64,000 nucleotides of DNA. Source: Camellia lanceoleosa (Eukaryota > Streptophyta > Magnoliopsida > Ericales > Theaceae). The notes under the pieces were generated by a model, which was not told the origin of the DNA, made no database searches, and saw nothing but the letters and a program-made list of their open reading frames with translations. Position 1 is the first letter of the stretch. Every line of letters begins with the position of its first letter. The translations under genes were made by a program, and so were the position numbers. The stretch covers positions 128,701,679 to 128,765,678 of the forward strand of contig CM045762.1 of assembly GCA_025200525.1 (NCBI GenBank). The letters run 5' to 3'. Shown in pieces: positions 32,858 through 44,288 of the stretch.

Positions 32858-34901
32858 TATAGCGACCCCGGTCTTTTCCTATTTGATTACTGTATCCGGA
32901 CTTAGGTTCCATGGATCTTATCATTGTATAATTGTTGTTGTTGTCCTTTATTTTCTCATTTGAATTATAGGATGTATTGGGCAGGTTTGTTACAGGTTGG
33001 TTGGGTCCGGAAACCAAGTGTTCTTTGCTCGCTTTTGGGTTGCTCGCACGAGCGAGGGTTGAGTTTTGTCTCTGGTGGCTCGAGCCAAGGTTTCTTCGCT
33101 CGAGCGAACGATTGCGTCTAGTTTAGACCTGAGAGCAGTGTTTCTTCGCTCGAGCGAGCGAGGTGTATGTTTCCGAGTTCTTCGCTCGAGCGAGCATTCT
33201 GTCGCTCGAGCATGCTTCTGGGTTGCAGACCTGAAGCATTGCATTCTTGGCTCGAGCGAGCTTTTCTTCGCTCGAGCGAGACTTTCTTGTGTCTGGTCAC
33301 TCGAGCGAGCTTTTCTTCGCTCGAGCGAGCTTTTCTTCGCTCGAGCGAGCCTGTTTAGTTTATATAGGCAGCAGCGGGTTTTGGACAGTTTTTCATCTTC
33401 TTTTTGGATTCCAAACCCTAGGTCCGACTTCTCTCTCTCCCTATTCACCTTTTCTCTTAGGTTTGATCTATTTAGAGTGCGTTTCTACCCTAGTTGCTTT
33501 ATTAAAAAGGTAGTGTGGGTCGAGGGCTTCAGTTTAATCTGAACAATCTTGGAGTTGGAGCACTTTGAGTTTGGGTCATCATCTTTGTCTTCTCTTTTTG
33601 GGTTATTTCTTCGAGGTAGGGATTTCCTACTCCAATTTATGAGTTTTGTTCTAAGTTTTGGTATTTTGATATGTTGGGGGGTATTTTGGTAATTTTGGGA
33701 AAAACCCTAATTGTTTAAATAAATTGAATTGTATATTTAATTTAAGGAACATTGGGAAATTAGTTAAATTCATGAAATGGAGGAATTTATTGATTAAATG
33801 GGATAGTTGGTTAATTTAAATCACTCGTTTATCGAATTGTTGATTTATTTATTTCCAGTCTAGAGATAACTGTTTTGGGCTATCGGTGGAGGATAGTCAT
33901 GATTGTTGTAGACATTGCATGTGGATTAGGGATAACTGAAACTAATTACATTGGTTAAGTCATTAATTTTGACTGTTGAATTAATACAGACATTATGTGT
34001 ATTGATTGTTTGTTGTATATGTTATGTGCTTACATACATGTATTGGTTGAGCATTGCATATGCATTTGTGTGGGAGGAGATAGGGGATGTACTCACGGTT
34101 TAGGGAAGATAGGGGATGGACCTCTAAACGGGATTTTGTTTGGGAGGAGATAGGGGATGGACTCCATTAGCATCACTTTTAAGTGTGCTTATTTATATTG
34201 AAGTGTTTTATTGTTTGGGAGGAGATAGGGGATGGACTCCATTAGCATCACTTTTATGTGGTCTTATCTATATTGTAGTGTTGTATTGATACAAAGACTA
34301 AAATGTGTATCAAACCGAAGTATGAAGTGTTTTGATGTTAGTTTGAGTCTCATTTATTATGTTGAGATTGGAAATAATGTACGGTGACATACAAATTCAC
34401 TGTTATAGTTTGGCCAGGTTCTGAGCCATATTGGTAAAAAGGAAAAGTGGAATAACTAATGGAAAGTGAAACTGATAATTTGTATTATCCATCTATTGAA
34501 TGCTATTGCTTTATTCAATGCTTATATTTAGTTTAGTATATTTCTACTGGGCTGTGGCTCACCCTATATGGGAACATCATTTTCAGGTCCAGGTGATTCA
34601 CTACCTCCAAGGACTTAGCTTGGAAGGGTTTGGACAATGAAGCCTTGTCTTTAGTTATTTGTTTTTATTTGAATTACATGTAAACATTCAAGCCTAAGGC
34701 TTTATTTGTTTTTGAGTTAGAACTCATTCTTTTGTGTCCAAGTGTTGGCTTGGCAAGATGTAAGCCCGTAGGGCATTTATTTTGGATGTTATATGTAATG
34801 ACTTTATTTAGGATGCTCTGATGAATGAATTTTGGTTTATTTTCTTAAGTAATGCATCGTATTATTGTGTATGTTTTGGGTTATATTTTGAGGGCGTGAC
34901 A
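32858..34901 (+). mobile_element. Element A 5' LTR
   Basis: 2044 bp, TATAGCGACCCC...GAGGGCGTGACA. The U3 part holds ten CTCGAG cores (33067-33355) followed by the TATA box TTATATAGGC (33360-33369). Farther on are two tandem GGAGATAGGGGATGGACTCC-type repeats (about 34130-34290) and the 'GGGCTGTGGCTCACCC' block (about 34550-34565). Confidence 0.93.
33046..33370 (+). promoter_or_regulatory. CTCGAG palindrome cluster and TATA box, element A 5' LTR
   Basis: Ten perfect CTCGAG cores, most as TTCGCTCGAGCGAGC, end 15-20 bp before TTATATAGGCAGC. Arrangement suggests an upstream activating array; the binding factor is unknown. Confidence 0.65.
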
Positions 34902-34904
34902 ACT

Positions 34905-34916
34905 TGGTATCAGAGC
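34905..34916 (+). other. Element A primer-binding site (initiator tRNA-Met)
   Basis: TGGTATCAGAGC starts four bases after the LTR end (34901). It pairs with the 3' end of initiator tRNA-Met to prime minus-strand synthesis. Confidence 0.92.
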
Positions 34917-35303
34917 GTACCGGGTTTGAATACTTTGGGTACGTGAGAAGTGATTAGTATCACAATGGGTTCGTTTCGTTTGATAGAGACTTTGTGTACT
35001 GTTGTATGCTTATTTGATAACATGCTTATGTGATTATGTGGGTATGGAACGTAGTTTCTGGGATGTTGATTGGACCCTTGAGTTTCTAGTAGTCTTGTTG
35101 GAAAGGCACTTGATCATTGCTGCTTCCAACCGGAACTATAGTAACACTTTGGGGACTATCATTATCCGGGAATTAAATTCGTAGGTGCTTATGTGCTTAT
35201 GTGCTTACGTGGAATGAATTATTGTTGTCCAATGCATTAGGACGAGAGTGTTTAGTTTCGGCACATTTATTAATGTGCTAACGTCTTTGTTTCTTGTATT
35301 TGG

Positions 35304-36533
35304 ATGTCAGGACGAGGACGAGGACGCGGTAGGCATAGTAGGTCGGGTAGGCAGGAAGTGCCTGTGCCAAAGGAGACTCCAGTAGTACAGGAGATTCCGG
35401 CAGTGCAGGAGGGTGTTGGTCAGACCAATGTGGCCGAGCCAGTAGGCCAGCAGGCTATGGGCGCTTTAGCCCGAGAGATAGCAAGGGCATTCAGGGAATC
35501 AGTTGGCATTCTGAGGGCTGCAAATCCAGCCCAAGTTGTTGTTGCAGATGCTGGACCTTCTTTTCTGAAGAGGGAGTTCTTCCAGTCCAATCCGGACGAA
35601 TTTTTAGGTGATCCTAAAGAGCCGCTTAAGGCAAATGAATGGCTCGAACAGACAACGAAGACATTTGAGATGCTTGGCATCGAAGATGAGGGGTTGAAAG
35701 TGACCTTGGCATCGTTCCAGCTGAAGGGAGATGCGGGTCAGTGGTGGAAGTTCACTAAGGGTCGCATAGGAGCTACGTGGGAGGCTTTTGTGAATGCTTT
35801 CCAGGAGAGGTTCTTATCTCCAGCAGTCAGGGAGAAGCTGAGAGACCAGTTCTGTCAGCTTAAGCAGTCGAGTTCTTCAGTGGCCGAGTTTGAGGCTGCA
35901 TTCACTAGTTTGTCCAGGTTTGCACCTGAGTTGGTGGCGTCTGAGGAACGTCGTTGCATTGAGTTTGAGAAGAAGTTGAGGCGTGGCCTCAAGTTGAGAA
36001 TTGTTGGGTCTATGATTCGGGATTATGGGCATTTGGTTGATGCTGCAGCCCATACAGAGATCATGATGCAGGAGGAGGAGGAAGGGCAGAAAGGCTCCAA
36101 GAGGAGTCAAGATGGCCAGGGTGATGGCAAGAGGCAGAGAGGTTTTACTCCTCAGCAGTCTCAGGGCAGCTTTTCTAGATCCACTTTTCCAGTGCCGAGT
36201 GCAAGTTCTGGGAAAGGCAGCCAGGGAGACATTACCTGTTTCAAGTGTGGCCAGCTGGGCCACAAGTCTCCAGTTTGTCCTCAGAGAGGAGGAGGGCAGA
36301 GAACAGCATCTTCTTCGGCTCGATCTCAGAGCCAGAGTCAGGGTAGAGGCCAGCCGCTCACTTGTTTTCAGTGCGGTCAGGCAGGGCACATGAAGAGGTA
36401 TTGCCCGCAGTTGGGTGGCACACCTAGTGCATCAAGTTTGAGGCAGACTCAGGTCAGCCCACCATCGGTCAGCCTCGAGGGCCAATCAGGGGGCTTCATC
36501 GTCCCAGTCTGTGCAGCAGTCTTATGCTCCTAG
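35304..36533 (+). CDS. Element A Gag (capsid/nucleocapsid)
   Basis: ATG at 35304 opens a 409-codon frame. An Arg/Gly-rich start (MSGRGRGRGRHSRSG) is followed by the retrotransposon Gag core (about residues 90-230; KANEWLEQTTKTFEMLGI, GDAGQWWKF, REKLRDQFCQLKQSSSSVAEFE, LSRFAPEL). A basic linker and two CCHC zinc knuckles follow (CFKCGQLGHKSPVC near residue 311 and CFQCGQAGHMKRYC near 354). Gag forms the cytoplasmic particle and packages RNA. The frame stops at 36531-36533, while protease and the rest of pol lie in another frame overlapping from about 36511. Related elements usually have one gag-pol ORF, so a small indel shortly upstream is likely; programmed frameshifting is the alternative. 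Confidence 0.9.
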   Translation: MSGRGRGRGRHSRSGRQEVPVPKETPVVQEIPAVQEGVGQTNVAEPVGQQAMGALAREIARAFRESVGILRAANPAQVVVADAGPSFLKREFFQSNPDEFLGDPKEPLKANEWLEQTTKTFEMLGIEDEGLKVTLASFQLKGDAGQWWKFTKGRIGATWEAFVNAFQERFLSPAVREKLRDQFCQLKQSSSSVAEFEAAFTSLSRFAPELVASEERRCIEFEKKLRRGLKLRIVGSMIRDYGHLVDAAAHTEIMMQEEEEGQKGSKRSQDGQGDGKRQRGFTPQQSQGSFSRSTFPVPSASSGKGSQGDITCFKCGQLGHKSPVCPQRGGGQRTASSSARSQSQSQGRGQPLTCFQCGQAGHMKRYCPQLGGTPSASSLRQTQVSPPSVSLEGQSGGFIVPVCAAVLCS

Positions 36534-37305
36534 GGGTGAGCAGGTTGATCAGAGGTTGTTTGGGCGCGTGTATGCTGTTACTGCGCAGGACCTTGTACCG
36601 GCTCCATCGGTTGTGAGAGGTACCTTCTTGTTTTGCAACTCGGTTGCCAATGTTTTGATTGATACGGGTGCATCTCATTCCTTTGTGTCTACTGCATTTG
36701 CATCTGTTTTGGAGTTGGAGTTAGCACAGTTAGCGTCTCCTATTTGTGTAGTGTCACCTCTTGGGGGTGAATTGATCTTGAAACAAGGTGTTAGGGGTTG
36801 TGATATAGAGGTCGATGATCATAGAATCCCATTTTCTTTTGTAGTTATGCCTATGAAGGGCTTTGATGTTATTTTGGGTATGGACTGTTTATCGTCATAC
36901 CGGGCAGTTATTGATTGTTACCGTCAGAGGGTCACTTGTTGTACCGTTAACGGAGAGTGTTTCCATTTTCTGGGGGACTGGGTTGGTAGTGTTGTGCCAC
37001 CGGGGTATGTTTCACGAGGGCGGTGTGAGCTTAGTGGTCTACTTGCTAATCTTTCGATTAGTGAGATTGATGAGACTCAGATTGTGTTGCCAAGGGTGGT
37101 TTGTGAGTACTCGGACGTCTTTCCTGAGGATCTTGTTGGTTTGCCACCGCATCGAGAGATTGAGTTCTCTATTGACCTAGTGCCCGGCACGGCGCCAATT
37201 TCTATGGCACCCTATCGTTTTGCCCCAGCCGAGTTAGTTGAGTTGAAGATTCAGCTCCAGGAGTTGTTAGATAAGGGCTATATCCGTCCTAGTGTTTCGC
37301 TGTGA
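36511..37305 (+). pseudogene. Element A protease and start of reverse transcriptase (pol segment 1)
   Basis: Opens in frame with the rest of pol; the first codon is GTG, so it is not a true start. The retropepsin active site is VLIDTGASHSFVS (about residues 50-60), with the C-terminal GFDVILGMDCLSSY. The linker to RT follows (YSDVFPEDLVGLPPHREIEF, PYRFAPAELVELKIQL). It ends at TGA 37303-37305 where related elements have Trp in SPWGAP, so the stop is a TGG-to-TGA change. Readthrough or repair would join it to the next segment, which is in the same frame. Confidence 0.88.
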
Positions 37306-38346
37306 GGAGCGCCAGCCCTTTTTGTTAAAAAGAAAGGTGGTGCTTTGAGACTTTGTATAGATTATCGGAAGTTGAATCGGGTGACGGTTAAGAATAAGTA
37401 CCCTATGCCTCGTATAGATGATTTGTTTGATCAGCTGAAGGGTTCCAGTTGTTTTTCTAAGATAGACTTAAGATCAGGTTATCATCAGTTGAGAGTCAGG
37501 GAGGAAGATATTCCGAAGACGGCATTCCGTACGCGGTATGGCCACTATGAGTTTCTGGTGATGCCATTTGGACTCACCAATGCATCGGCAGTGTTTATGG
37601 ATTTGATGAATCGGATTTTCAGAGAATTCTTAGATCGTTTTGTAGTCGTCTTTGTGGACGACATTCTGATTTATTCACCTTCAGAGAAGGAGCACGAGGA
37701 ACACTTGAGAGTGGTGCTTGAGTTACTTAGAGCCCATAAGCTTTATGCTAAGTTTGGAAAGTGTGAGTTCTGGCTAGAAGAGGTGAAATTTTTAGGCCAT
37801 GTCGTTTCTGAGGAAGGGGTGTCGGTTGACACATCTAAGATGGAGGCAGTGCAAGACTGGGCACAGCCTAAGAGTGTGTTTGAGATCCGTAGTTTTCTGG
37901 GATTAGCTGGGTATTATCGCCGGTTTGTGAAAGATTTCTCCAGGTTAGCTTCGTCTTTGACTAGATTGACTCGGAAGGGAGTCAAATTTGTATGGAGTGA
38001 GACTTGTGAAAAGTCGTTCCAGGAGTTGAAAGTTAGACTGACCACCGCTCCAGTTTTGATTATTCCGGAGAGAGGGTTGGGTTATTCAGTCTATTGTGAC
38101 GCCTCACGAGAGGGTCTGGGTTGTGTGTTAATGCAAGAAGGAAAAGTGGTTGCCTATGGTTCACGTCAGTTGAAAATTCATGAGAAAAATTACCCTATGC
38201 ACGATCTAGAGTTAGCAGCTGTGATATTTGCCTTGAAGATTTGGAGGCATTATCTTTATGGTAAGAAGTTCGAGGTATTCTCGGATCATAAAAGTCTGAA
38301 ATATCTGTTTACACAGAAAGACTTGAATTTGAGGCAGAGGAGGTAG
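37306..38346 (+). pseudogene. Element A reverse transcriptase and RNase H (pol segment 2)
   Basis: Same frame as segment 1. RT motifs: [44 protein letters not shown] with the first catalytic Asp, [13 protein letters not shown] and FVDDILIYS (37651-37662), all intact. RNase H begins at [16 protein letters not shown] and includes [20 protein letters not shown] and [10 protein letters not shown]. It stops at TAG 38344-38346 within RQRR-W-MEF, again where Trp is expected. Catalytic residues are complete, so this enzyme was probably active until recently. Confidence 0.9.
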
Positions 38347-39990
38347 ATGGAGTTTATTGAGGATTATGACTTTGAGTTGCATTATCATCCGGGGAAGGCC
38401 AATGTTGTGGCCGATGCCCTTAGCAGGAAATCTGTTGGTGACGTTGCTAGTATAGCCATCCGAGAATGGGAGATGTTGGGTGCAATTGGGGAGTTCGATT
38501 TGCTTCTGGGCGAATCAGTTGAGGCTGTGGCTTTGTTTTCTGTAGTTGCACAGCCTACACTTGTGACTCGAGTGTTAGAGGCTCAGAGAGGTGACCCTAA
38601 GGTAGAATCCCTCCGTGAGAAGATTTCCAGTGGGAAGGTTGAGAAGGGTTTGACGGTGTATCCCGACCTGCGTGTGAGATATCGAGACCGTCTGTTTGTG
38701 CCGGAGTCTTGCCGAGAAGAGGTACTCCGAGAGTTTCATCATTCGCGCCTTGCGGTGCATCCAAGAGGTACTAAGATGTATCGGGGTTTGGGACGCCAGT
38801 TTTGGTGGAGGGGTATGAAGAGAGATGTGGCAGCTTTCGTGTCTAAGTGCCTTACTTGTCAGCAAGTGAAGGCCGAACATCAGAGGCCAGCGGGTTTGTT
38901 GCAACCCTTGCCTATTGTCGAGTGGAAGTGGGAGCATGTCACTATGGACTTCGTTGTGGGTCTTCCGAGGACTCAGCGGGGTAGTGATGCTATTTGGGTG
39001 GTTGTAGACCGGTTGACTAAGTCAGCGCACTTCATTCCTATGCGCGTGAGAGATTCGGTAGATCATCTTACCGACTTGTACATTCGGGACATAGTGAGGT
39101 TGCACGGGGTCCCAGTGACGATCGTCTCAGATAGAGATCCTCGTTTTACTGCTAGATTGTGGCAGAGTTTACAAAGTGCCTTAGGCACTAAGTTGACCTT
39201 TAGCACGGCTTATCATCCTCAAACTGGCGGACAGTCCGAGCGTACTATTCAGATCCTTGAGGATATGCTTCGGGGTTGTGTTCTTGATTTCAGTGGGTCG
39301 TGGGAGAGGCACTTGCCTTTGGTGGAGTTTGCCTACAACAACAGTTTCCAGTCTAGTATTGGTATGGCACCGTTTGAGGCCTTGTATGGCCGACCGTGTA
39401 GATCTCCAGTTTGTTGGGCCGAGGTGGGTGATGCACCTCTATTGGGTCCGGAGTTGGTGAGGGAAACGACGGAGAAAGTTGAGCTTATCCGTAAGAGACT
39501 TGTTACAGCCCAGAGTCGTCAGAAATCTTATGCCGACCGTAGGAGGAGACCTTTAGTGTTTGAGGTGGGTGATCATGTCTTTCTGAAGATATCACCTAGA
39601 CGGGGATTGATGAGGTTTGGGAAGAGCGGGAAGTTGTCCCCTCGGTTCATTGGTCCTTTTGAGATCCTTGAGAGGATTGGCGAGGCTGCTTATCGTTTAG
39701 CTTTGCCACCGCAGTTGTCCGGAGTACATGACGTGTTTCATGTGAGTATGCTTCGGAAGTATGAGCCGGATCCATCACATGTGTTGGATTGGACTGATTT
39801 AGTGGTTGACGAGGATGTCTCGTATGAGGAGAGACCAGTTCGAGTTTTGGATAGACGGGATCAAGTTTTGCGAGGCAAGACCATCCCTTTGGTAAAGGTT
39901 TTGTGGAAACATCACGGGGTGGAGGAAGCCACTTGGGAACGTAAGTTGGAAGTCCGTGAGAAATATCCGGACATGTTTATTGATTTGTAA
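38347..39990 (+). pseudogene. Element A RNase H end, integrase and chromodomain-like tail (pol segment 3)
   Basis: Continues the pol frame after the TAG. It starts with the RNase H end ([16 protein letters not shown] with its Asp). The integrase HHCC zinc region (HHSRLAVHP...CLTCQQVK, about residues 130-180) and DDE core follow, with [17 protein letters not shown] and [10 protein letters not shown] all intact. Next come the [19 protein letters not shown] and [10 protein letters not shown] modules and a C-terminal [19 protein letters not shown]...YPDMF chromodomain-like motif. It ends in TAA at 39988-39990. The domain set is complete. The ATG at 38347 directly follows the nonsense codon and is normally an internal Met, so I do not read it as a real start. 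Confidence 0.92.
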
Positions 39991-40353
39991 TCTTGTATTT
40001 AGATTCTGTACTATTGTTGGACTTAAGAGCTTTATATATTGGTTTAATGTTAATTGTTTGAAATTTGCTTCATAATGGAAGTGGAATGTCACATTTATAT
40101 ATTGAATGTGTTTTATATATATCGTGGAATTGAATATGATATGGAAATGGGAATCATGTATTTGAAATTGTTAACATTGGAAGGAAAATGCATAATACTG
40201 ATACAGGTTGAAATATATGTTGTTTTATATATACATATTGTGAAATGCCTCTTGATCAGAGATGAAATGACCGGTTTTGGGTCAAGTGGTTCATTATTGT
40301 ATTATCATATTGTCGGAATTGGAGAAAAACCTGTTTTTGAAAAACTTATGCTT

Positions 40354-40388
40354 AATTTCGGGGACGAAATTCTTTAAGGGGGGGAGGT
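40354..40388 (+). other. Element A pre-PPT hairpin and polypurine tract
   Basis: The perfect hairpin AATTTCGGGGACGAAATT (40354-40371) is followed by AAGGGGGGGAGG (40376-40387), the plus-strand primer, directly before the 3' LTR at 40389. Element B has the same pair at 48521-48554. Confidence 0.85.
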
Positions 40389-42456
40389 TATAGCGACCCC
40401 GGTCTTTTCCTATTTGATTACTGTATCCGGACTTAGGTTCCATGGATCTTATCATTGTATAATTGTTGCTGTCGTCCTTTATTTTCTCATTTGAATTATA
40501 GGATGTATTGGGCAGGTTTGTTACAGGTTGGTTGGGTCCGGAAACCAAGTGTTGCTGTTCAGTTTTTGGGTTGGTCGCTCGAGCGAGGGTTTGGTCGCTC
40601 GAGCGAGGGTTGAGTTTTGTCTCTGGTGGCTCGAGCCAAGGTTTCTTCGCTCGAGCGAACGATTGCGTCTAGTTTAGACCTGAGAGCAGTGTTTCTTCGC
40701 TCGAGCGAGTTTTTCTTCGCTCGAGCGAGCGAGGTGTATGTTTCCGAGTTCTTCAATCGAGCGAGCATTCTGTCGCTCGAGCATGCTTCTGGGTTGCAGA
40801 CCTGAAGCATTGCATTCTCGGCTCGAGCGAGCTTTTCTTCGCTCGAGCGAGACTTTCTTGTGTCTGGTTGCTCGAGCGAGCTTTTCTTCGCTCGAGCGAG
40901 CCTGTTTAGTTTATATAGGCAACAGCGGGTTTTGGACAGTTTTTCATCTTCTTTTTGGATTCCAAACCCTAGGTCCGACTTCTCTCTCTCCCTATTCACC
41001 TTTTCTCTTAGGTTTGATCTATTTAGAGTGCGTTTCTACCCTAGTTGCTTTATTAAAAAGGTAGTGTGGGTCGAGGGCTTCAGTTTAATCTGAACAATCT
41101 TGGAGTTGGAGCACTTTAAGTTTGGGTCATCATCTTTGTCTTCTCTTTTTGGGTTATTTCTTCGAGGTAGGGATTTCCTACTCCAATTTATGAGTTTTGT
41201 TCTAAGTTTTGGTATTTTGATATGTTGGGGGGGTATTTTGGTAATTTTGGGTAAAACCCTAATTGTTTAAATAAATTGAATTGTATATTTAATTTAAGGA
41301 ACATTGGGAAATTAGTTAAATTCATGAAATGGAGGAATTTATTGATTAAATGGGATAGTTGGTTAATTTAAATCACTCGTTTATCGAATTGTTGATTTAT
41401 TTATTTCCAGTCTAGAGATAATTGTTTTAGGCTATTGGTGGAGGATAGTCATGATTGTTGTAGACATTGCATGTGGATTAGGGATAACTGAAACTAATTA
41501 CATTGGTTAAGTCATTAATTTTGACTGTTGAATTAATACAGACATTATGTGTATTGATTGTTTGTTGTATATGTTATGTGCTTACATACATGTATTGGTT
41601 GAGCATTGCATATGCATATTGTGTGGGAGGAGATAGGGGATGTACTCCACGGTTTAAGGGAAGATAGGGGATGGACCTCTAAACGGGATTTTGTTTTGGA
41701 GGAGATAGGGGATGGACTCCATTAGCATCACTTTTAAGTGTGCTTATTTATATTGAAGTGTTTTATTGTTTGGGAGGAGATAGGGGATGGACTCCATTAG
41801 CATCACTTTTATGTGTGCTTATCTATATTGAAGTGTTTTATTGATACAGCACTAAAATGTGTATCAAACTGGAAGTATGAAATGTTTTGATGTGAGTTTG
41901 AGTCTCATTTATTATGTTGAGATTGGAAATAATGTACGGTGACATACAAATTCACTATTATAGTTTGGCCAGGTTCTGAGCCATATTGGTAAAAAGGAAA
42001 AGTGGAATAACTAATGGAAAGTGAAACTGATAATTTGTATTATCCATCTATTGAATGCTATTGCTTTATTCAATGCTTATATTTGGTTTAGTATATTTCT
42101 ACTGGGCTGTGGCTCACCCTATATGGGAACATCATTTTCAGGTCCAGGTGATTCACTACCTCCAAGGACTTAGCTTGGAAGGGTTTGGACAATGAAGCCT
42201 TGTCTTTAGTTATTTGTTTTTATTTGAATTACATGTAAACATTCAAGCCTAGGGCTTTATTTGTTTTTGAGTTAGAACTCATTCTTTTGTGTCCAAGTGT
42301 TGGCTTGGCAAGATGTAAGCCCGTAGGGCATTTATTTTGGATGTTATATGTAATGACTTTATTTAGGATACTTTGATGAATGAATTTTGGTTTATTTTCT
42401 TAAGTAATGCATCGTATTATTGTGTATGTTTTGGGTTATATTTTGAGGGCGTGACA
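40389..42456 (+). mobile_element. Element A 3' LTR
   Basis: 2068 bp, same termini as the 5' LTR. Differences are few and concentrated in the CTCGAG cluster (eleven cores here, ten in the 5' LTR) and near 41640-41700. TATA box at 40910-40919. Confidence 0.93.
40573..40919 (+). promoter_or_regulatory. CTCGAG palindrome cluster and TATA box, element A 3' LTR
   Basis: Eleven perfect CTCGAG cores between 40577 and 40900, one decayed (CAATCGAGCG at about 40753), then TTATATAGGC. Cores have been gained at the left side and lost at the right side relative to the 5' LTR copy. Confidence 0.65.
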
Positions 42457-42461
42457 ATTTT

Positions 42462-44273
42462 CAGAGCTTCTCACTCTAAAACCGGCCCTTCTCTCTTAGA
42501 TTTGATCTAGTAGGAGTTGTTTGCTCACTTTTGACCTTTACAAAAGTTGTGTTGATCATCGAGGGCTACATTTTTATCTAAAAATTTCAGAATTTGGAGC
42601 ATTTTGGTTTTGGTCTTCATCTCCATTGGAGCTCAAACTTTGAGGTAGGGATATCCTACTCCTCCTTATGGATTTTGTCTTTAAATTTTTGCATTTTCAT
42701 ATATTGGGTGTTGTTGGGTGATTTTGAGAAAGTTTGGGGCCTTTGTGCAATTTTACAAAAGTTGGGGTTTTAATTATATAAACCTATATGCAAGTTAGGC
42801 ATAGAGAAATGAGATTAATGTTGGAACATTAATGGAAATGGAACCTTAGGGTTGTTTTGTGAATTATGGCTATTTGCCCTAATTGGTTTAATTAATTAAT
42901 GCATATAATTAATTAGAGAAAATGAGGAATTGAATTGAGAATGTTGAAATTGGGAATGTATGGGACTAAAGCGTGTAGTTGAATCACTTATTTCTCACCT
43001 AGTTGAAATGTTGATATATTATCCATTTGTGCATTTATTTCCTGTTTAGAAATAATTGCTTTGGACTACCGATGGAGGGTAGTATTGATTGTTGTAGACA
43101 ATGCATGTTGATTAGGTAAACTAAAACTAATCAATTGGGTGTGTCATAGAGTATGACGGTTGATAGAATACATTAACTTCATGTATTGATAGATTGTGCA
43201 TATGACCAATGTGTTTATGTGCATTATGTGTAGACAGTTGATAGAATACATTAACCTTATGTATTGATTGATTGCGTATATGATTCTGTGTTTATATGCA
43301 TTGCTTGTGTACGGAAGGAGATGGGGGATGTACTCTACGGTTTAGGGGAAGATGGGGGATGTACCTCTAAACCGGTTAATGGTTATGGGAAGATGGGGGA
43401 TGGACCCAGGGATGCAGCTCATATGCTCTCCCATTGGAGTGATGATACAGCTCATATGCTTATCTATTGAAGTGTTGATATAGCTCATATGCTTATCTAT
43501 TGAAGTGTTGATATAGCTCATATGCTTATCTGTGGTAGTAATGATATAATTCATATGCTTATCTATTGAGATGTTTGTTTGATTTGATATAGCACTAAAA
43601 TGTATATCATTTATGAAGTATGGAAGTGGTTTATATGTTATTGATACAACACTAAAATGTGTATTCACCTTGGATTTCGAAAGTGTTCTAGTGATGAACT
43701 ATAATCTCATCAAAGGTTTTGGCCAGAGTACTGAGCCTTGTTTTCAAACTCAATGTTGAATAAGAAATGAAGAGTGAATTGTAACATAGACTTGATTGTC
43801 ATGGAATTGTAATAAGATGTAAATGAATGTATAAGTGTTGACCATCTATTAACTGCTAATCTTTTAGTCATTGTGCATAGTTGGTTTAGTGTATTTCTAC
43901 TGGGCTGTGGCTCACCCTATATGGGACACCATTTTCAGGTACATGAAGCATGCCACCTCCAAGGACATCGCTTGGGAGGCTAGAGGCAGGCAGACGTTTG
44001 TGGTTTTGGTTATCTTTTGTTGTATTACATGAAATTTCAAGCCAAGGGCTTAATGTGTATTTGAGTTAGTACTCTCCTCTTTGTAACCAAGTGTTAGCTT
44101 GGAAAGCTGTAAGCCCATAGGGCATTTGATCCTGTGGTTAGCATGTAATGTTTCTTGTAAAAAAAAAAAACTACTCTATGGAATAGAATGATGTTTGTCT
44201 CTTATATCAATGTATGTCTAAATTGATGGGTTTAAATGTTATTATTTTGAGGGCGTTACAACTGGGCGTTACA
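42462..44273 (+). mobile_element. Element B 5' LTR, second part
   Basis: Resumes the LTR after element A (CAGAGCTTCTCACTC, matching 49079 onward) and ends with a doubled terminus, GAGGGCGTTACA-ACT-GGGCGTTACA. It contains 33-bp tandem lines of 'TATAGCTCATATGCTTATC' at about 43410-43570; the 3' LTR has one unit fewer. Confidence 0.88.
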
Positions 44274-44276
44274 ACT

Positions 44277-44288
44277 TGGTATCAGAGC
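44277..44288 (+). other. Element B primer-binding site
   Basis: TGGTATCAGAGC three bases after the LTR end, complementary to initiator tRNA-Met. Confidence 0.9.

Larger units (their letters stand above)
32858..42456 (+). mobile_element. Ty3/gypsy chromovirus-like element A (9.6 kb, structurally complete)
   Basis: Bounded by perfect 5-bp repeats ATTTT (32853-32857, 42457-42461), with two ~2.05-kb LTRs, an initiator tRNA-Met PBS, gag with two zinc knuckles, and pol in the order PR-RT-RNaseH-IN-chromodomain-like tail. It inserted into the 5' LTR of element B; the uninterrupted site is seen at 49069 in B's 3' LTR. The LTRs are very similar, so the insertion is fairly young. Long LTRs, this PBS and the C-terminal chromodomain motif suggest the Tekay/Del clade (inference). 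Pol has two nonsense codons and gag and pol are in different frames. Confidence 0.92.

Noticed and set aside
33046..33360. CRISPR-like array of evenly spaced palindromic repeats
   Set aside because: The repeat is only 10 bp, spacers are short and irregular, and the context is a plant LTR next to a TATA box with no cas genes.
33046..33542. Ser/Arg/Glu-rich ORFs on both strands across the CTCGAG clusters (also 32572-32862, 40559-41064, 48638-49098, 58676-59089)
   Set aside because: They are translations of the repeated palindrome in successive frames (SSERAFLR-type repeats), lie inside LTRs, and occur equally on both strands.
35877..36389. 170-codon minus-strand ORF under element A gag
   Set aside because: Shadow of gag; no motifs of its own.
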